DNA of 64,000 nucleotides from Streptomyces sp. SJL17-4 (GCF_036826855.1 NZ_CP104578.1:682001-746000); one strand, 5' to 3'. Numbered from the stretch's first letter, positions 49,132 to 57,857 are shown. Notes: a model not told the origin generated them from the letters alone. Translations and numbers: made by a program.

Positions 49132-50547
49132 GTGACCGCCCCCGCCCCGTCCGTCACCGCCCACCACGACGCGCTCATCGACCTCCTCCCCCCGCACTTC
49201 CGCTTCGGCGCCGCCACCTCCGCCTTCCAGATCGAGGGAGCCACCGACGAGGACGGCCGCACACCGTCGATCTGGGACACGTTCTGCCGTGTCCCCGGGG
49301 CCGTCGACAACGGCGACACCGGAGACGTGGCATGCGACCACTACCACCGCATGCCGGAGGACGTCGCGCTCCTCGCCGACCTCGGGCTCGACACCTACCG
49401 GTTCTCCGTCTCCTGGTCCCGGGTCCAGCCCCACGGACGCGGCTCGGTCAACCCGGCCGGCATCGGCTTCTACGACCGCCTCGTCGACGAGCTCCTCGCG
49501 CGCGGCATCACCCCCTGGCTCACCCTGTACCACTGGGACCTTCCCCAGGAGCTCCAGGACGCCGGCGGCTGGCCCGCCCGCGACACCGCCCACCGGTTCG
49601 CCGACTACGCGGAACTCGTCCACGAGCGCCTCGGCGACCGCGTGACCCACTGGACCACCCTCAACGAACCGTTCTGCTCGGCCGTCCTCGGCCACGTCGA
49701 AGGCGTCCACGCACCCGGCGGCCGCTCCTTCGCCGACGGAGTGCGCGCCGTGCACCATCTGCACCTCGCCCACGGACTCGCGGTCCAGCGCCTGCGCTCC
49801 GCCGCCCGCCGGCCCCTCGACCTGGCCGTCACCCACCTCCTCGGCACCAGCCGGCCCGTCACCGGCTCCGAGGCCGACCGCGAGGCCGCACGCCGGGCCG
49901 ACGCCCTCGGATTCCGCTTCTACCTCGACCCGATCCTGCGCGGCCGGTACCCGCGGGACCTCGTCGACGACCTCGCCGCCCACGCCGTGGAGATCCCCGT
50001 CAGGGACGGCGACCTGGAGATCATCAGCAGCCCCGTCGACACCCTGGGCGTCAACTACTACCGCTCGATGCGCACATCGGGAGTCGACGAGGACGGCGCC
50101 ACCACCGACGCACACGGGATCCCCGTCACCAGGAACGTGCCGCACGGCGGCCTGCCGGTCACCGGCCTCGGCTGGGAGGTGATGCCGCACGACCTCACCG
50201 ACCTGCTGCTGCGCATCTCCCGCGACTACCCCGGCACGCCGATGGTGGTCACCGAGAACGGCGCCGCGTACGAGGACGTGCCCGACGCCCACGGCTTCGT
50301 CGAGGACGCCGGCCGCACCGCCTACCTCGCGTCCCACCTCGCCGCCGTGGCCGAGGCCCGCACCCGCGGCGCCGACGTCCGCGGCTACTTCGCCTGGTCG
50401 CTCCTGGACAACTTCGAGTGGGCGTACGGCTACGACAAGCGCTTCGGGCTCGTCCGCGTCGACTACGCCACCCAGTCCCGTACGCCCAAGCGCAGCGGCC
50501 TGTGGCTGCGCGACACGGCCCACCGCGTCCGCGCGCACGGGTCCTGA
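49132..50547 (+). CDS. Second GH1 beta-glucosidase
   Basis: This is a 471-aa GH1 enzyme: LPPHFRFGAATSAFQIEGAT at the start, HWTTLNEPFCSAVLGHVEG with acid/base Glu179, VVTENGAAYEDV with nucleophile Glu375, and [19 protein letters not shown] near the end. It has no signal peptide. It is a paralogue of the upstream GH1, sharing the aglycone-end residues, and ends the LacI-controlled gene group. GTG 49132 has GGAGG 6 nt upstream. Having two GH1 enzymes suggests different linkages or chain lengths. Confidence 0.92.
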   Translation: MTAPAPSVTAHHDALIDLLPPHFRFGAATSAFQIEGATDEDGRTPSIWDTFCRVPGAVDNGDTGDVACDHYHRMPEDVALLADLGLDTYRFSVSWSRVQPHGRGSVNPAGIGFYDRLVDELLARGITPWLTLYHWDLPQELQDAGGWPARDTAHRFADYAELVHERLGDRVTHWTTLNEPFCSAVLGHVEGVHAPGGRSFADGVRAVHHLHLAHGLAVQRLRSAARRPLDLAVTHLLGTSRPVTGSEADREAARRADALGFRFYLDPILRGRYPRDLVDDLAAHAVEIPVRDGDLEIISSPVDTLGVNYYRSMRTSGVDEDGATTDAHGIPVTRNVPHGGLPVTGLGWEVMPHDLTDLLLRISRDYPGTPMVVTENGAAYEDVPDAHGFVEDAGRTAYLASHLAAVAEARTRGADVRGYFAWSLLDNFEWAYGYDKRFGLVRVDYATQSRTPKRSGLWLRDTAHRVRAHGS

Positions 50548-50672
50548 TGGCTGGTAACGAGGCCGTGTTCGTCGGCTCGCGGGGTTAGGCTCGGCATGAC
50601 GCCCTAGTGTTCCCGTGCCGTCTCGGGAATCAGCCAGGATTCCACCATTCACGCACGTCGGAGGCAGACAGC

Positions 50673-51038
50673 ATGAGTACCGTAGAGCTCACCAAGGACA
50701 ACTTCGACGAGGTCGTGAGCGGGAACGAATTCGTCCTGATCGACTTCTGGGCATCCTGGTGCGGTCCCTGCCGTCAGTTCGCGCCGGTCTACGACGCCGC
50801 CTCGAAGCGCCACGAGGACCTGGTCTTCGCCAAGGTGGACACCGAGGCGCAGCCGGAGCTGGCGGCGGCCTTCGAGATCCGCTCGATCCCGACGCTGATG
50901 ATCGTGCGCGACAACGTGGCGATCTTCGCCCAGCCCGGAGCCCTGCCGGAGGCCGCGCTGGAGGACGTCATCGGTCAGGCACGGAAGCTGGACATGGACG
51001 AGGTCCGCAAGTCCGTCGAGGACGCCCAGCAGAAGTGA
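50673..51038 (+). CDS. trxA: Thioredoxin
   Basis: This is a 121-aa thioredoxin with active site FWASWCGPCRQFAP (Cys30, Cys33), the cis-Pro in IRSIPTLMIV and a slightly extended C-terminal helix (ARKLDMDEVRKSVEDAQQK). No signal peptide, so cytoplasmic. The ATG follows GGAGGC at a comfortable distance. It is monocistronic, bounded downstream by a very strong hairpin. The stretch 50548-50672 upstream contains its promoter region. Confidence 0.93.
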   Translation: MSTVELTKDNFDEVVSGNEFVLIDFWASWCGPCRQFAPVYDAASKRHEDLVFAKVDTEAQPELAAAFEIRSIPTLMIVRDNVAIFAQPGALPEAALEDVIGQARKLDMDEVRKSVEDAQQK

Positions 51039-51043
51039 TCCAC

Positions 51044-51084
51044 CGCGAGGGGGGTACGGGAGCCGCTCCCGTACCCCCCTCGCG
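51044..51084. terminator. Perfect 19-bp hairpin between convergent trxA and thiolase genes
   Basis: The left arm (51044-51062, starting CGCGAGGGGGGTACGGGAG) pairs perfectly with 51066-51084 around a 3-nt loop CCG. It lies 6 nt after the trxA stop and 56 nt before the thiolase stop, so it acts as a bidirectional terminator. Confidence 0.85.
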
Positions 51085-51148
51085 TGCTGTCCGGGGGCTC
51101 AGCGCCGTACCCCCGTCGCGTCGCGTGCCGTCCGGGGGCTCAGCGCTC
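51071..51148. repeat. Two direct copies of a ~38-bp sequence overlapping the terminator arm
   Basis: GTACCCCCCTCGCGTGCTGT plus CCGGGGGCTCAGCGC (51071-51105) recurs at 51107-51147 with a short CGCGT insertion. The second copy contains the thiolase stop codon, so the 3' end of the thiolase gene appears to have been duplicated together with part of the hairpin. Confidence 0.7.
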
Positions 51149-52327
51149 CAGGACCAGGGCGAGGCCCTGGCCGACGCCGATGCAGAGGGCGGCGAGGCCG
51201 GTGCCCGAGCCGGCCGCCGCCAGCTGGTGGGCGACCGAGCCGGCGAGGCGGGCGCCCGAGGCACCCAGCGGGTGGCCGATGGCGACGGCTCCACCGCGAG
51301 GGTTCACGATCTCGGGATCGAGTTCCGGCCATTCCGCGAGGCAGCCGAGGGACTGGGCCGCGAAGGCCTCGTTGAGCTCGAAGGTCCGCAGGTCGGCGAA
51401 GGAACGACCCGACTTCTCCAGGGCCCGCCGGACCGCCTCGACCGGGCCGAGGCCGAAGAGCTGGGGCTCGATGCCGGTGACGGCTGACGTACGGATCCGG
51501 GCGAGCGGCTCCCGGCCGGTCTCGCGCAGCCCGTCCTCGTCGACGAGCAGCAGGGCGGCGGCGCCGTCGTTGAGCGGCGAGGAGTTGCCCGCGGTGACCG
51601 TGCCGCCCTCGGGGCGGAAGGAGGGCTTCAGCTTGGCGAGGGCCTCCATGGACGTGGAGTCGCGGATGCACTCGTCGCGGGCGAGCTCCACCCCCGGGTA
51701 CGGGACGACCTCGTCGTCGTAGAGCCCCTTCGCCCATGCCTCGGCCGCCTTGCGGTGGCTGGCCAGCGCGAAGGCGTCCTGCTGCTCGCGGGTGATGCCG
51801 TGCTTGTCGGCGATCAGCTCCGCGCCCTCGCCGAGCGGGACCGTCCACTCGGCGGGCATGCGCGGGTTCGTCATGCGCCAGCCGAGGGTCGTGGAGTGCA
51901 GCTGCTGGTGGCCCGCGGGAAAGGCCCGCTCGGGCTTCTGCAGGACCCAGGGGGCGCGGGACATCGACTCGACGCCACCGGCGATCGCCACGGAGGCGTC
52001 GCCGAGGGCGATGGCGCGGGCCGCCTGGATGACGGCCTCGAGACCGGAGCCGCAGAGGCGGTTGACGGTGACGCCGGGGACGGAGACGGGCAGCCCGGCG
52101 AGCAGCACGGCCATCCGCGCCACGTCGCGGTTGTCCTCGCCGGCGCCGTTGGCGTCGCCGAAGTAGACGTCGTCGACGCGCGCCGGGTCGAGCGCCGGAG
52201 TGCGGTCCACGAGGGCCCGGACGACGTGCCCCGCGAGGTCGTCGGGACGGACCGGGGCGAGGGCGCCCCCGAACTTCCCGATCGGGGTGCGGACGGCGTC
52301 GACGATGTAGACGTCGCGGATGCTCAT
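51140..52327 (-). CDS. Acetyl-CoA C-acyltransferase (thiolase, PcaF/FadA-like)
   Basis: This is a 395-aa thiolase. Catalytic Cys92 is in TVNRLCGSGLEAVIQAARAI, the His352 motif is GGAVAIGHPLGASGAR, and Cys382 is in LAALCIGVGQGLALVLE. The N-terminus DVYIVDAVRTPIGKFGGALA is standard. The internal IADKHGITREQQDAFALASH and the overall form resemble 3-oxoadipyl-CoA thiolases of aromatic degradation as much as beta-oxidation enzymes; no neighbouring pathway gene decides between them. It is transcribed alone toward trxA. Confidence 0.9.
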   Translation of the reverse strand: MSIRDVYIVDAVRTPIGKFGGALAPVRPDDLAGHVVRALVDRTPALDPARVDDVYFGDANGAGEDNRDVARMAVLLAGLPVSVPGVTVNRLCGSGLEAVIQAARAIALGDASVAIAGGVESMSRAPWVLQKPERAFPAGHQQLHSTTLGWRMTNPRMPAEWTVPLGEGAELIADKHGITREQQDAFALASHRKAAEAWAKGLYDDEVVPYPGVELARDECIRDSTSMEALAKLKPSFRPEGGTVTAGNSSPLNDGAAALLLVDEDGLRETGREPLARIRTSAVTGIEPQLFGLGPVEAVRRALEKSGRSFADLRTFELNEAFAAQSLGCLAEWPELDPEIVNPRGGAVAIGHPLGASGARLAGSVAHQLAAAGSGTGLAALCIGVGQGLALVLER

Positions 52328-52475
52328 CGGTTCTCTCCCACGTGACCTTCGGAACGACTCTGTTCGCCTGGTGCCCGGACTTTCGCCCTGAAGACTTTCG
52401 TCCTGGCGCGCGCGCAGAGTCTCTGCCCGTCGGACCGCCCTGTCAACGGGCCCCTTCGGGACAGGACGCCCCTGG

Positions 52476-52745
52476 TCAGTCGCGCCCCGCCGGGCGGGCG
52501 AGGGCCGTGAGGCCGTAGTCGAGCTCGCGTCCGTCGACGAGCAGCGCCTCGACGGTGCGCGTCTCGGGGTCGATGTCGGCCCTGATGCCGTGGCCCTCGT
52601 AGATCGGGTAGCCCGACTCGCCGTGTCGCCCGGTGGCCTCCACGACGGCCGTGCGCACGGCGCTGTCCGTCACGGCGGCGCCGCCCCGGTCCTCGACGTG
52701 CGCGGGCACCAGCAGGATCTCGAAACGCTGCGGAACTGTGCTCAT
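52476..52745 (-). CDS. Small hypothetical protein
   Basis: This is an 89-aa protein, MSTVPQRFEILLVPAHVEDR followed by AVVEATGRHGESGYPIYEGH and DPETRTVEALLVDGRELDYG. It has no signal or membrane segment and I recognise no family. No Shine-Dalgarno precedes the ATG at 52745; TTAGCG lies 7 nt upstream, fitting a leaderless transcript. Codon bias supports coding. Confidence 0.6.
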   Translation of the reverse strand: MSTVPQRFEILLVPAHVEDRGGAAVTDSAVRTAVVEATGRHGESGYPIYEGHGIRADIDPETRTVEALLVDGRELDYGLTALARPAGRD

Positions 52746-52849
52746 GCATCGACGCTAAGCGCTCGGCCGCCCGCCCGCCGGACGGCTGCTCCCCGGACAG
52801 CGACTCCCCGGACAGGCGCTCACCCGACCGCTGCTCAGCGGACCGCCGC

Positions 52850-53884
52850 TCAGCTGGACTCGCGCCGCACGACCTGCGAGGCGAGGAGCGAGCGGGTGCG
52901 GGGCGGGACCTCCGGTTCCCGTACGGCCCGGTCGACCAGTTCCGCGAGTTCACGCCCGAGCACCATGTCGATCCGTACGGTGCTGAGCCGGGGCCGCAGC
53001 AGCCGGCCGAGCAGCAGGTCGTCCGCGCCGACGACGGCGGTCTCCTCCGGCACGGCCAGGCCGGCGTCCTGGAGTGCCCGCATCAGGAGCATCGCGTACT
53101 CGTCGTTGTAGGCGAAGACGGCGTCGAGGCCGAGCTCCCGCCAGCGTCCCGCGAGCGCGGTCGCCGACTCCTCGTCGTACCGCAGCGGCAGGGGTACGAC
53201 GGTGGCGTCGGTGCCGCGGACCGCGCGCCGCGCGCCTTCGAGGCGGGGGCCGGAGAACATGTCGAGGCCCGGCTCCTCGGGGATGACGACGCCGATCCGG
53301 CGCCGGCCGCTCTCCACGAGGTGGGCGGTGGCCACCTCGCCCACCCGTCCCTGGTCCATGACGAGGGCGTGGGTGCCCTCGACGCCCTGGGTTCCGAGGG
53401 TGATCACGGCGCGTGCCCCGGACCTCTTGAGGATCTCGACGCCCTGCCCGGTCAGCCGGACCTCGCCGAGCGAGACCACGGCCACCGGCCGGAGCTCGGC
53501 CCAGGCGCGGGCGGCCTCCTCGCCCTGCAGGCCGACGCTGCCGTACTGCACCACCGTGTAGTCGAGGCGCCGCAGGGCCCACTGGAAGTCGTTGAAGAAC
53601 TGGCTGTACAGCGGCCCGACCGGCACGTGGGAGGTCGGCAGCAGCACCATCCGGCTGTGGCCGGCCCGCAGGCTGCGGGCGGCCGCGTGCGGCACGTACC
53701 CCAGTTCCTCGGCGGCCTCGCGCACCCGGCGGCGGGTGGGCTCGCTGATGCGGACGGCCGAGGTGTTGTTCAGGACGTACGAGACGGTGGCCCGGGAGAC
53801 GCCCGCGAGACGGGCGACGTCGGCGCTGGTCGGGACCGCGCGCCCGGTGGGGCGTTCGGGGGTGTGTTCGGTTGGCTGACTCAT
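52850..53884 (-). CDS. LacI-family transcriptional regulator
   Basis: This is a 344-aa repressor with HTH SADVARLAGVSRATVSYVLN and hinge YVPHAAARSLRAGHSRMVLL. The core includes RVGEVATAHLVESGRRRIGV, DAVFAYNDEYAMLLMRALQD and ETAVVGADDLLLGRLLRPRL. It is divergent from an MFS transporter/hydrolase pair and a perfect 21-bp palindrome lies between them, so it very likely represses that operon and itself. ATG 53884 (MSQPTEH) lacks a strong ribosome site; an upstream ATG at 53895 opens a 4-codon frame ending ATGA at this start. Confidence 0.9.
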   Translation of the reverse strand: MSQPTEHTPERPTGRAVPTSADVARLAGVSRATVSYVLNNTSAVRISEPTRRRVREAAEELGYVPHAAARSLRAGHSRMVLLPTSHVPVGPLYSQFFNDFQWALRRLDYTVVQYGSVGLQGEEAARAWAELRPVAVVSLGEVRLTGQGVEILKRSGARAVITLGTQGVEGTHALVMDQGRVGEVATAHLVESGRRRIGVVIPEEPGLDMFSGPRLEGARRAVRGTDATVVPLPLRYDEESATALAGRWRELGLDAVFAYNDEYAMLLMRALQDAGLAVPEETAVVGADDLLLGRLLRPRLSTVRIDMVLGRELAELVDRAVREPEVPPRTRSLLASQVVRRESS

Positions 53885-53958
53885 CGCTTCGGCATCTTTC
53901 CAGAACGATCCGGCCCAGGGTCTGGCGGATGGCCGGAAACGGGTGCTACACAATGCTC

Positions 53959-53979
53959 ACACGTGTCACTGACACGTGT
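53959..53979. promoter_or_regulatory. LacI-type operator, perfect 10+1+10 palindrome
   Basis: The arms ACACGTGTCA and TGACACGTGT are exact inverted repeats about a central C. The site is 75 nt upstream of the LacI start and 61 nt upstream of the MFS start. Each arm also contains the self-palindromic ACACGTGT. Confidence 0.8.
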
Positions 53980-54039
53980 AACTGACTCGCTCGATCCGCT
54001 TCTCGCCCCCTCGTCGGGCGATCTCCCCAGGAGGGCACC

Positions 54040-55302
54040 GTGGCCCTTTCCTCCCCCGGCTCCACCGCCCCAGGCACTGGCGCACCGGGTCCCGGCTCCC
54101 CCGCGGCCGGCCGGCCGACCCGTGGGCTGCTGACCCTGCTCCTCGCCGGGAACACCGCGATGTACGCGTTGTACATCGGCGTCCCCGGGCTCCTCCTCGC
54201 GCTCCAGATCGAGGAGATCGACCCGGCCGACAAGGTGGCCAACTTCGGTCTCGTCTCCGGCATATCCGCGATCTTCGCCACCGTCTTCAACCCGGTCGCG
54301 GGTGCCCTCTCGGACCGCTCGGGCCGCCGCAACCCGTGGATCCTCGCCGGCGGTCTGCTCGCGCTGCCGGTGATGCTGCTCCTCGGCAGCGTCGACACGA
54401 TCCTGCTGGTGACCATCGCCTGGTGTCTCGGCCAGGCCGTGATGAACACCTACCAGGCGGCCCTGACCTCCGTGGTGCCCGACCGGGTCCCCCTGGCCGC
54501 CCGGGGCAAGGCCTCGGCGGCCGTCGGCCTCGGTCTCCCCATCGGCTCGACCATCGGCGCCCTGATCGGCGCCGCCTTCTCCGAGGACTACCGCACCGGC
54601 TATCTCGTGTTCGGCGCGATCGTCGCGGCCACCGCCGTGCTCTTCACGACCTGCGCCAGGGAGCGGCGCATGCCCGCGAAGGCCCCGCTGCCGGTGAAGG
54701 AGCAGCTCGCGGCCTTCGGCAGCGCCCTCGGGGACCACGACTTCCGCTGGGCGTTCATCGGCCGGGCCCTGCTGGTCCTCGGCTATTTCGCGGTGGCCGG
54801 GTTCCAGCTGTACATCCTGAAGGACCACACCGACCTGCCCGCCGGGCTGAGCCCCGAGGAGGCGGTGGCGATCCTCATGCCGGCCAACTCGGTCGCCATG
54901 GTGGTCTCCACCGTGCTCGGCGGCTGGCTGTCGGACCGCCACGACCGGCGCAAGCTCTTCGTCGGCGCCTCGGCGGCGCTCGCGGCCGTCGCCCTGCTCA
55001 TCCCGGCCGTGTCGTCGAGCTGGACGGCGATGCTCGCCTTCTCCGTCGTCAACGGCCTGGGATTCGGCTGCTACATGGCCGTCGACACCGCGCTGGTGAC
55101 CATGGTGCTGCCGAAGGCCGAGGACGCCGCCCGTGACATGGGTGTCCTCAACGTCGCCAACGCGGGACCCCAGATCGTCGCCCCCTTCGTGGCCTCGCTC
55201 ATCGTCTCGCTCAGTGGCGGGTACACGGCCCTGTTCCTGGTCGCCGCCGTACTGTCGGTACTCGGCGCGCTCGCCGTGCGCCCCATCCGCAGCGTGCGCT
55301 GA
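54040..55302 (+). CDS. MFS transporter
   Basis: This is a 420-aa major facilitator with 12 predicted helices. GALSDRSGRRNPWILAGGLL is the loop 2-3 signature and GGWLSDRHDRRKLFVGASAA the loop 8-9 repeat. The organisation resembles sugar:cation symporter-like (SLC45/GPH-like) carriers. GTG 54040 has AGGAGGG at ideal spacing. It is the first gene under the LacI operator, followed 42 nt later by a hydrolase, suggesting uptake of a substrate the hydrolase then processes. Confidence 0.87.
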   Translation: MALSSPGSTAPGTGAPGPGSPAAGRPTRGLLTLLLAGNTAMYALYIGVPGLLLALQIEEIDPADKVANFGLVSGISAIFATVFNPVAGALSDRSGRRNPWILAGGLLALPVMLLLGSVDTILLVTIAWCLGQAVMNTYQAALTSVVPDRVPLAARGKASAAVGLGLPIGSTIGALIGAAFSEDYRTGYLVFGAIVAATAVLFTTCARERRMPAKAPLPVKEQLAAFGSALGDHDFRWAFIGRALLVLGYFAVAGFQLYILKDHTDLPAGLSPEEAVAILMPANSVAMVVSTVLGGWLSDRHDRRKLFVGASAALAAVALLIPAVSSSWTAMLAFSVVNGLGFGCYMAVDTALVTMVLPKAEDAARDMGVLNVANAGPQIVAPFVASLIVSLSGGYTALFLVAAVLSVLGALAVRPIRSVR

Positions 55303-55344
55303 CCGCGTCCGGCGCCCGCCCAGCACCGTCAGAAAGGCCGCACC

Positions 55345-56052
55345 GTGCTGCTGCACACGACCACGTGGGGTTCGGGCGACCGGATCGCCCTGCTCGTCCA
55401 CGGCCTCATGGCCGACCACCGCACCTGGCGGCGGGTCGGACCGGCGCTCGCGGAGCGCGGCTACCGGGTGATCGCCGTGGACCTGCGGGGGCACGGCCTG
55501 AGCGGGCGCGCGCCGGGGCCGGCGGCGTACCGGCCGGAGGACTACGCCGACGATCTCGTCGAAACCCTTCCGGCCGGTGCGGAGTTGGCGGTCGGCCACT
55601 CGCTCGGCGGGCTGGTGCTCGCGCGGGCCCTCGACCGGCTCGGGCCGGCCCGCGCGGTCTACTCGGACCCCGCCTGGCACCTGGGGGCGGGCCCCGACGG
55701 CTATCGCGCCGAGCTCTTCGTCCGCGGGAAGACCATGACCCGTGAGCAGATCAGGGGCTTCAACCCGCATTGGCCGGACGTGGACCTCGACACCGAGATG
55801 GCCTCCGTACGCCTCTGGGACGAGCGATCGGCGTACGGCCTGCGGGAGTTCGTGGGGACGGACCTGTGGCCGACCCGCGCCGCCGTCCCCTCGCTGGTCA
55901 CGCTCGCCGACCCGAGCGTGCTGGTCTCCCCCGACGCGGCCCGGATGCTGGCGGGCCGCGGATTCACCGTCCGTACGGTGGAGAAGGCGGGTCACACGAT
56001 CCACCGGGACGACTTCGACGGGTTCATGTCCGCGCTGGACGACTGGATCTGA
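55345..56052 (+). CDS. Alpha/beta-fold hydrolase
   Basis: This is a 235-aa hydrolase. RIALLVHGLMADHRTWRRVG includes the oxyanion HG motif, VIAVDLRGHGLSGR the second strand, LAVGHSLGGLVLARALDRLG the nucleophile Ser, and EKAGHTIHRDDFDGF the catalytic His. The acid is probably the Asp in LVTLADPSVL. The substrate is unknown (ester, lactone or C-C bond). GTG start with AGAAAGG upstream. It is co-transcribed with the MFS gene. Confidence 0.85.
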   Translation: MLLHTTTWGSGDRIALLVHGLMADHRTWRRVGPALAERGYRVIAVDLRGHGLSGRAPGPAAYRPEDYADDLVETLPAGAELAVGHSLGGLVLARALDRLGPARAVYSDPAWHLGAGPDGYRAELFVRGKTMTREQIRGFNPHWPDVDLDTEMASVRLWDERSAYGLREFVGTDLWPTRAAVPSLVTLADPSVLVSPDAARMLAGRGFTVRTVEKAGHTIHRDDFDGFMSALDDWI

Positions 56053-56066
56053 CGTACCGTTCAGCC

Positions 56067-56297
56067 ATGGACGACGCGTCGATGGACTCCTCGATGGTGG
56101 GACTGCTCGGCCGGGTGACCGGCACCGTCGGGCCCGGTCTCGTCGGTGAGGTGATCGTCCGGATCCGGGGCGGCGCCGAGCACTTCCTCGCCCATCCGGC
56201 CTCTCCGAAGGAGCGGATCGGCGTCGGGACGGTGGTGATGGTCATGGAACATCTCCCTCCACGCACCGTCTATGTCACAGCCGCGTACGACAGTTGA
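56067..56297 (+). CDS. Small NfeD-like OB-fold protein
   Basis: This is a 76-aa protein. Residues from about 10 on, MVGLLGRVTGTVGPGLVGEV then IVRIRGGAEHFLAHPASPKE and RIGVGTVVMVMEHLPPRTVY, have the strand pattern of the NfeD C-terminal OB domain, whose genes usually accompany flotillin genes. A flotillin gene follows 83 nt downstream. ATG 56067 is used; ATGs at 56082 and 56094 are alternatives and none has a strong ribosome site. Confidence 0.7.
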   Translation: MDDASMDSSMVGLLGRVTGTVGPGLVGEVIVRIRGGAEHFLAHPASPKERIGVGTVVMVMEHLPPRTVYVTAAYDS

Positions 56298-56380
56298 CGC
56301 AACCGTTGAGTGGCGAGGGTCACAGGCGCACACTCCCTTCACCGGATCCGCACCGGCTCCGGTGAAGGGGGACCTTGTCC

Positions 56381-57796
56381 ATGGGCATCGGCATTCTCGC
56401 GGGCGTCGTCGTCGGCGCCTTCGCCGTTCTCATCATTGTCTTCAAGATGATGTGGCGCGTCGCGGAACCCAACGAGGCGCTGATCATCTCCGGCTCCAAC
56501 CACAAGAACGAGGGCCTCGGCGCGGGCATGGGGTTCCGCATCGTCACCGGGCGCGGCACGCTCGTCCTGCCGGGTGTGCAGGCGGTGCGCAAGCTCTCGC
56601 TCGACCTCAACGAGACCCAGCTGTCCGTCGAGTGCGTCACCCACCAGGGCATTCCGCTGAAGGTCCGCGGTGTGGTGATCTTCAAGGTCGGTGACGACTT
56701 CGTGTCGATCGCCAACGCCGCCCGCCGCTTCCTCGACCAGCAGAAGCTCATGAGCGAGCGGGTTCACATCGTCTTCGCCGGTCATCTCCGCGCCATCGTC
56801 GGCGGGTTGACCGTGGAGGACATGATCCGTGACCGGGAGAAACTGACCGGGCAGGCGCGGTCGGCCTGTGGCACGGAGATGGAGAAGCTCGGTCTGATCG
56901 TCGACTCGCTGCAGATCCACGAGATCGAGGACCCGACCGGGTACATCAAGAACCTGGCCGCCCCGCACGCGGCCGCCGTCCAGCGCGACGCCCGGATCGC
57001 GCAGGCCGAGGCCAACCGGCGGGCGACCGAGGCCGAGCAGCAGGCCGCGGCGCGCATGTCGGAGGCGACCCGCGACAGCGAGATCCTCCAGGCGGGCTAC
57101 CAGGCCGAGCGGGACCAAGCGTCCGCGAAGGCCCGGCAGGCCGGTCCGCTGGCCGAGGCGGCCTCCCGCCAGGAGGTCGTCGTCCAGGAGACCCGGGTGG
57201 CCGAGCTGGAGGGACACCGCAAGGAGCAGCAGCTCCAGGCAGAGGTCCGCAAGCCGGCCGACGCGATGGCGTACGAGACCCGGACGCTGGCCGCGGCCGA
57301 GCGTGACGCCCGGATCTCGGCGGCCGAGGCCGACGCGAAGGAGACCGAGCTGGCGAGCGCGGCCAAGGCGACGGCGACCCGGCTCACCGGTGAGGCGGAG
57401 GCGGCGGCGCAGCACGCCAGGGGGCTCGCGGTCGCCGAGGCGACCCGGGCGAAGGGTCTGGCGGAGGCCGAGTCGATCAAGGCGCGTGCGGCGGCGCTCG
57501 CGGAGAACCAGGAGGCCGTGGTCGCGCAGCAGCTGGCCGAGAAGTGGCCGGAGATCGTCTCCGCGGGCGCGTCGGCGTTCGGGAACGTGGACCAGATGGT
57601 GCTTCTCAACGGTGCCGACGGCATGGCGGACGTGTTCGCCAAGGCGCTGACCATGGGCGGGACCGGACTCGGTCTGGCCCGGCAGCTGCTCTCCACGATG
57701 AACCCGGCCGCTCAGGAGCGGCTGGGCACGGGTGTGCCTCCGGCGCCGCGGGCGCCGGAGGAGAGCATCGAGATCAAGGTCGGCGACGGGGAGTAG
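56381..57796 (+). CDS. Flotillin-like SPFH-domain membrane scaffold protein
   Basis: This is a 471-aa protein. An N-terminal anchor (ILAGVVVGAFAVLIIVFKMM) precedes WRVAEPNEALIISGSNHKNE and the SPFH domain (VQAVRKLSLDLNETQLSVEC, VTHQGIPLKVRGVVIFKVGD). From about residue 200 to 400 there is a long coiled coil rich in Ala/Glu/Arg (ARIAQAEANRRATEAEQQAA, AKGLAEAESIKARAAALAEN), the flotillin heptad region. Flotillins organise membrane microdomains, and the NfeD-like partner is adjacent. ATG 56381 has GGGGG 9 nt upstream; TTG 56375 is an alternative. Confidence 0.9.
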   Translation: MGIGILAGVVVGAFAVLIIVFKMMWRVAEPNEALIISGSNHKNEGLGAGMGFRIVTGRGTLVLPGVQAVRKLSLDLNETQLSVECVTHQGIPLKVRGVVIFKVGDDFVSIANAARRFLDQQKLMSERVHIVFAGHLRAIVGGLTVEDMIRDREKLTGQARSACGTEMEKLGLIVDSLQIHEIEDPTGYIKNLAAPHAAAVQRDARIAQAEANRRATEAEQQAAARMSEATRDSEILQAGYQAERDQASAKARQAGPLAEAASRQEVVVQETRVAELEGHRKEQQLQAEVRKPADAMAYETRTLAAAERDARISAAEADAKETELASAAKATATRLTGEAEAAAQHARGLAVAEATRAKGLAEAESIKARAAALAENQEAVVAQQLAEKWPEIVSAGASAFGNVDQMVLLNGADGMADVFAKALTMGGTGLGLARQLLSTMNPAAQERLGTGVPPAPRAPEESIEIKVGDGE

Positions 57797-57824
57797 CCGA
57801 CACACGGCAGGAGGGGATACGGGT

Positions 57825-57857
57825 CGGGGCCCGGTGCCGTCATGGCGCCGGGCCCCG
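57825..57857. terminator. 14-bp hairpin after the flotillin gene
   Basis: CGGGGCCCGGTGCC (57825-57838) pairs with GGCGCCGGGCCCCG (57844-57857) with a single G-U wobble, loop GTCAT. It lies 28 nt after the flotillin stop codon. Confidence 0.72.

Noticed and set aside
56375..56380. TTG start for the flotillin gene
   Set aside because: The ATG 6 nt later has better spacing from the GGGGG ribosome site and starts directly before the membrane anchor.
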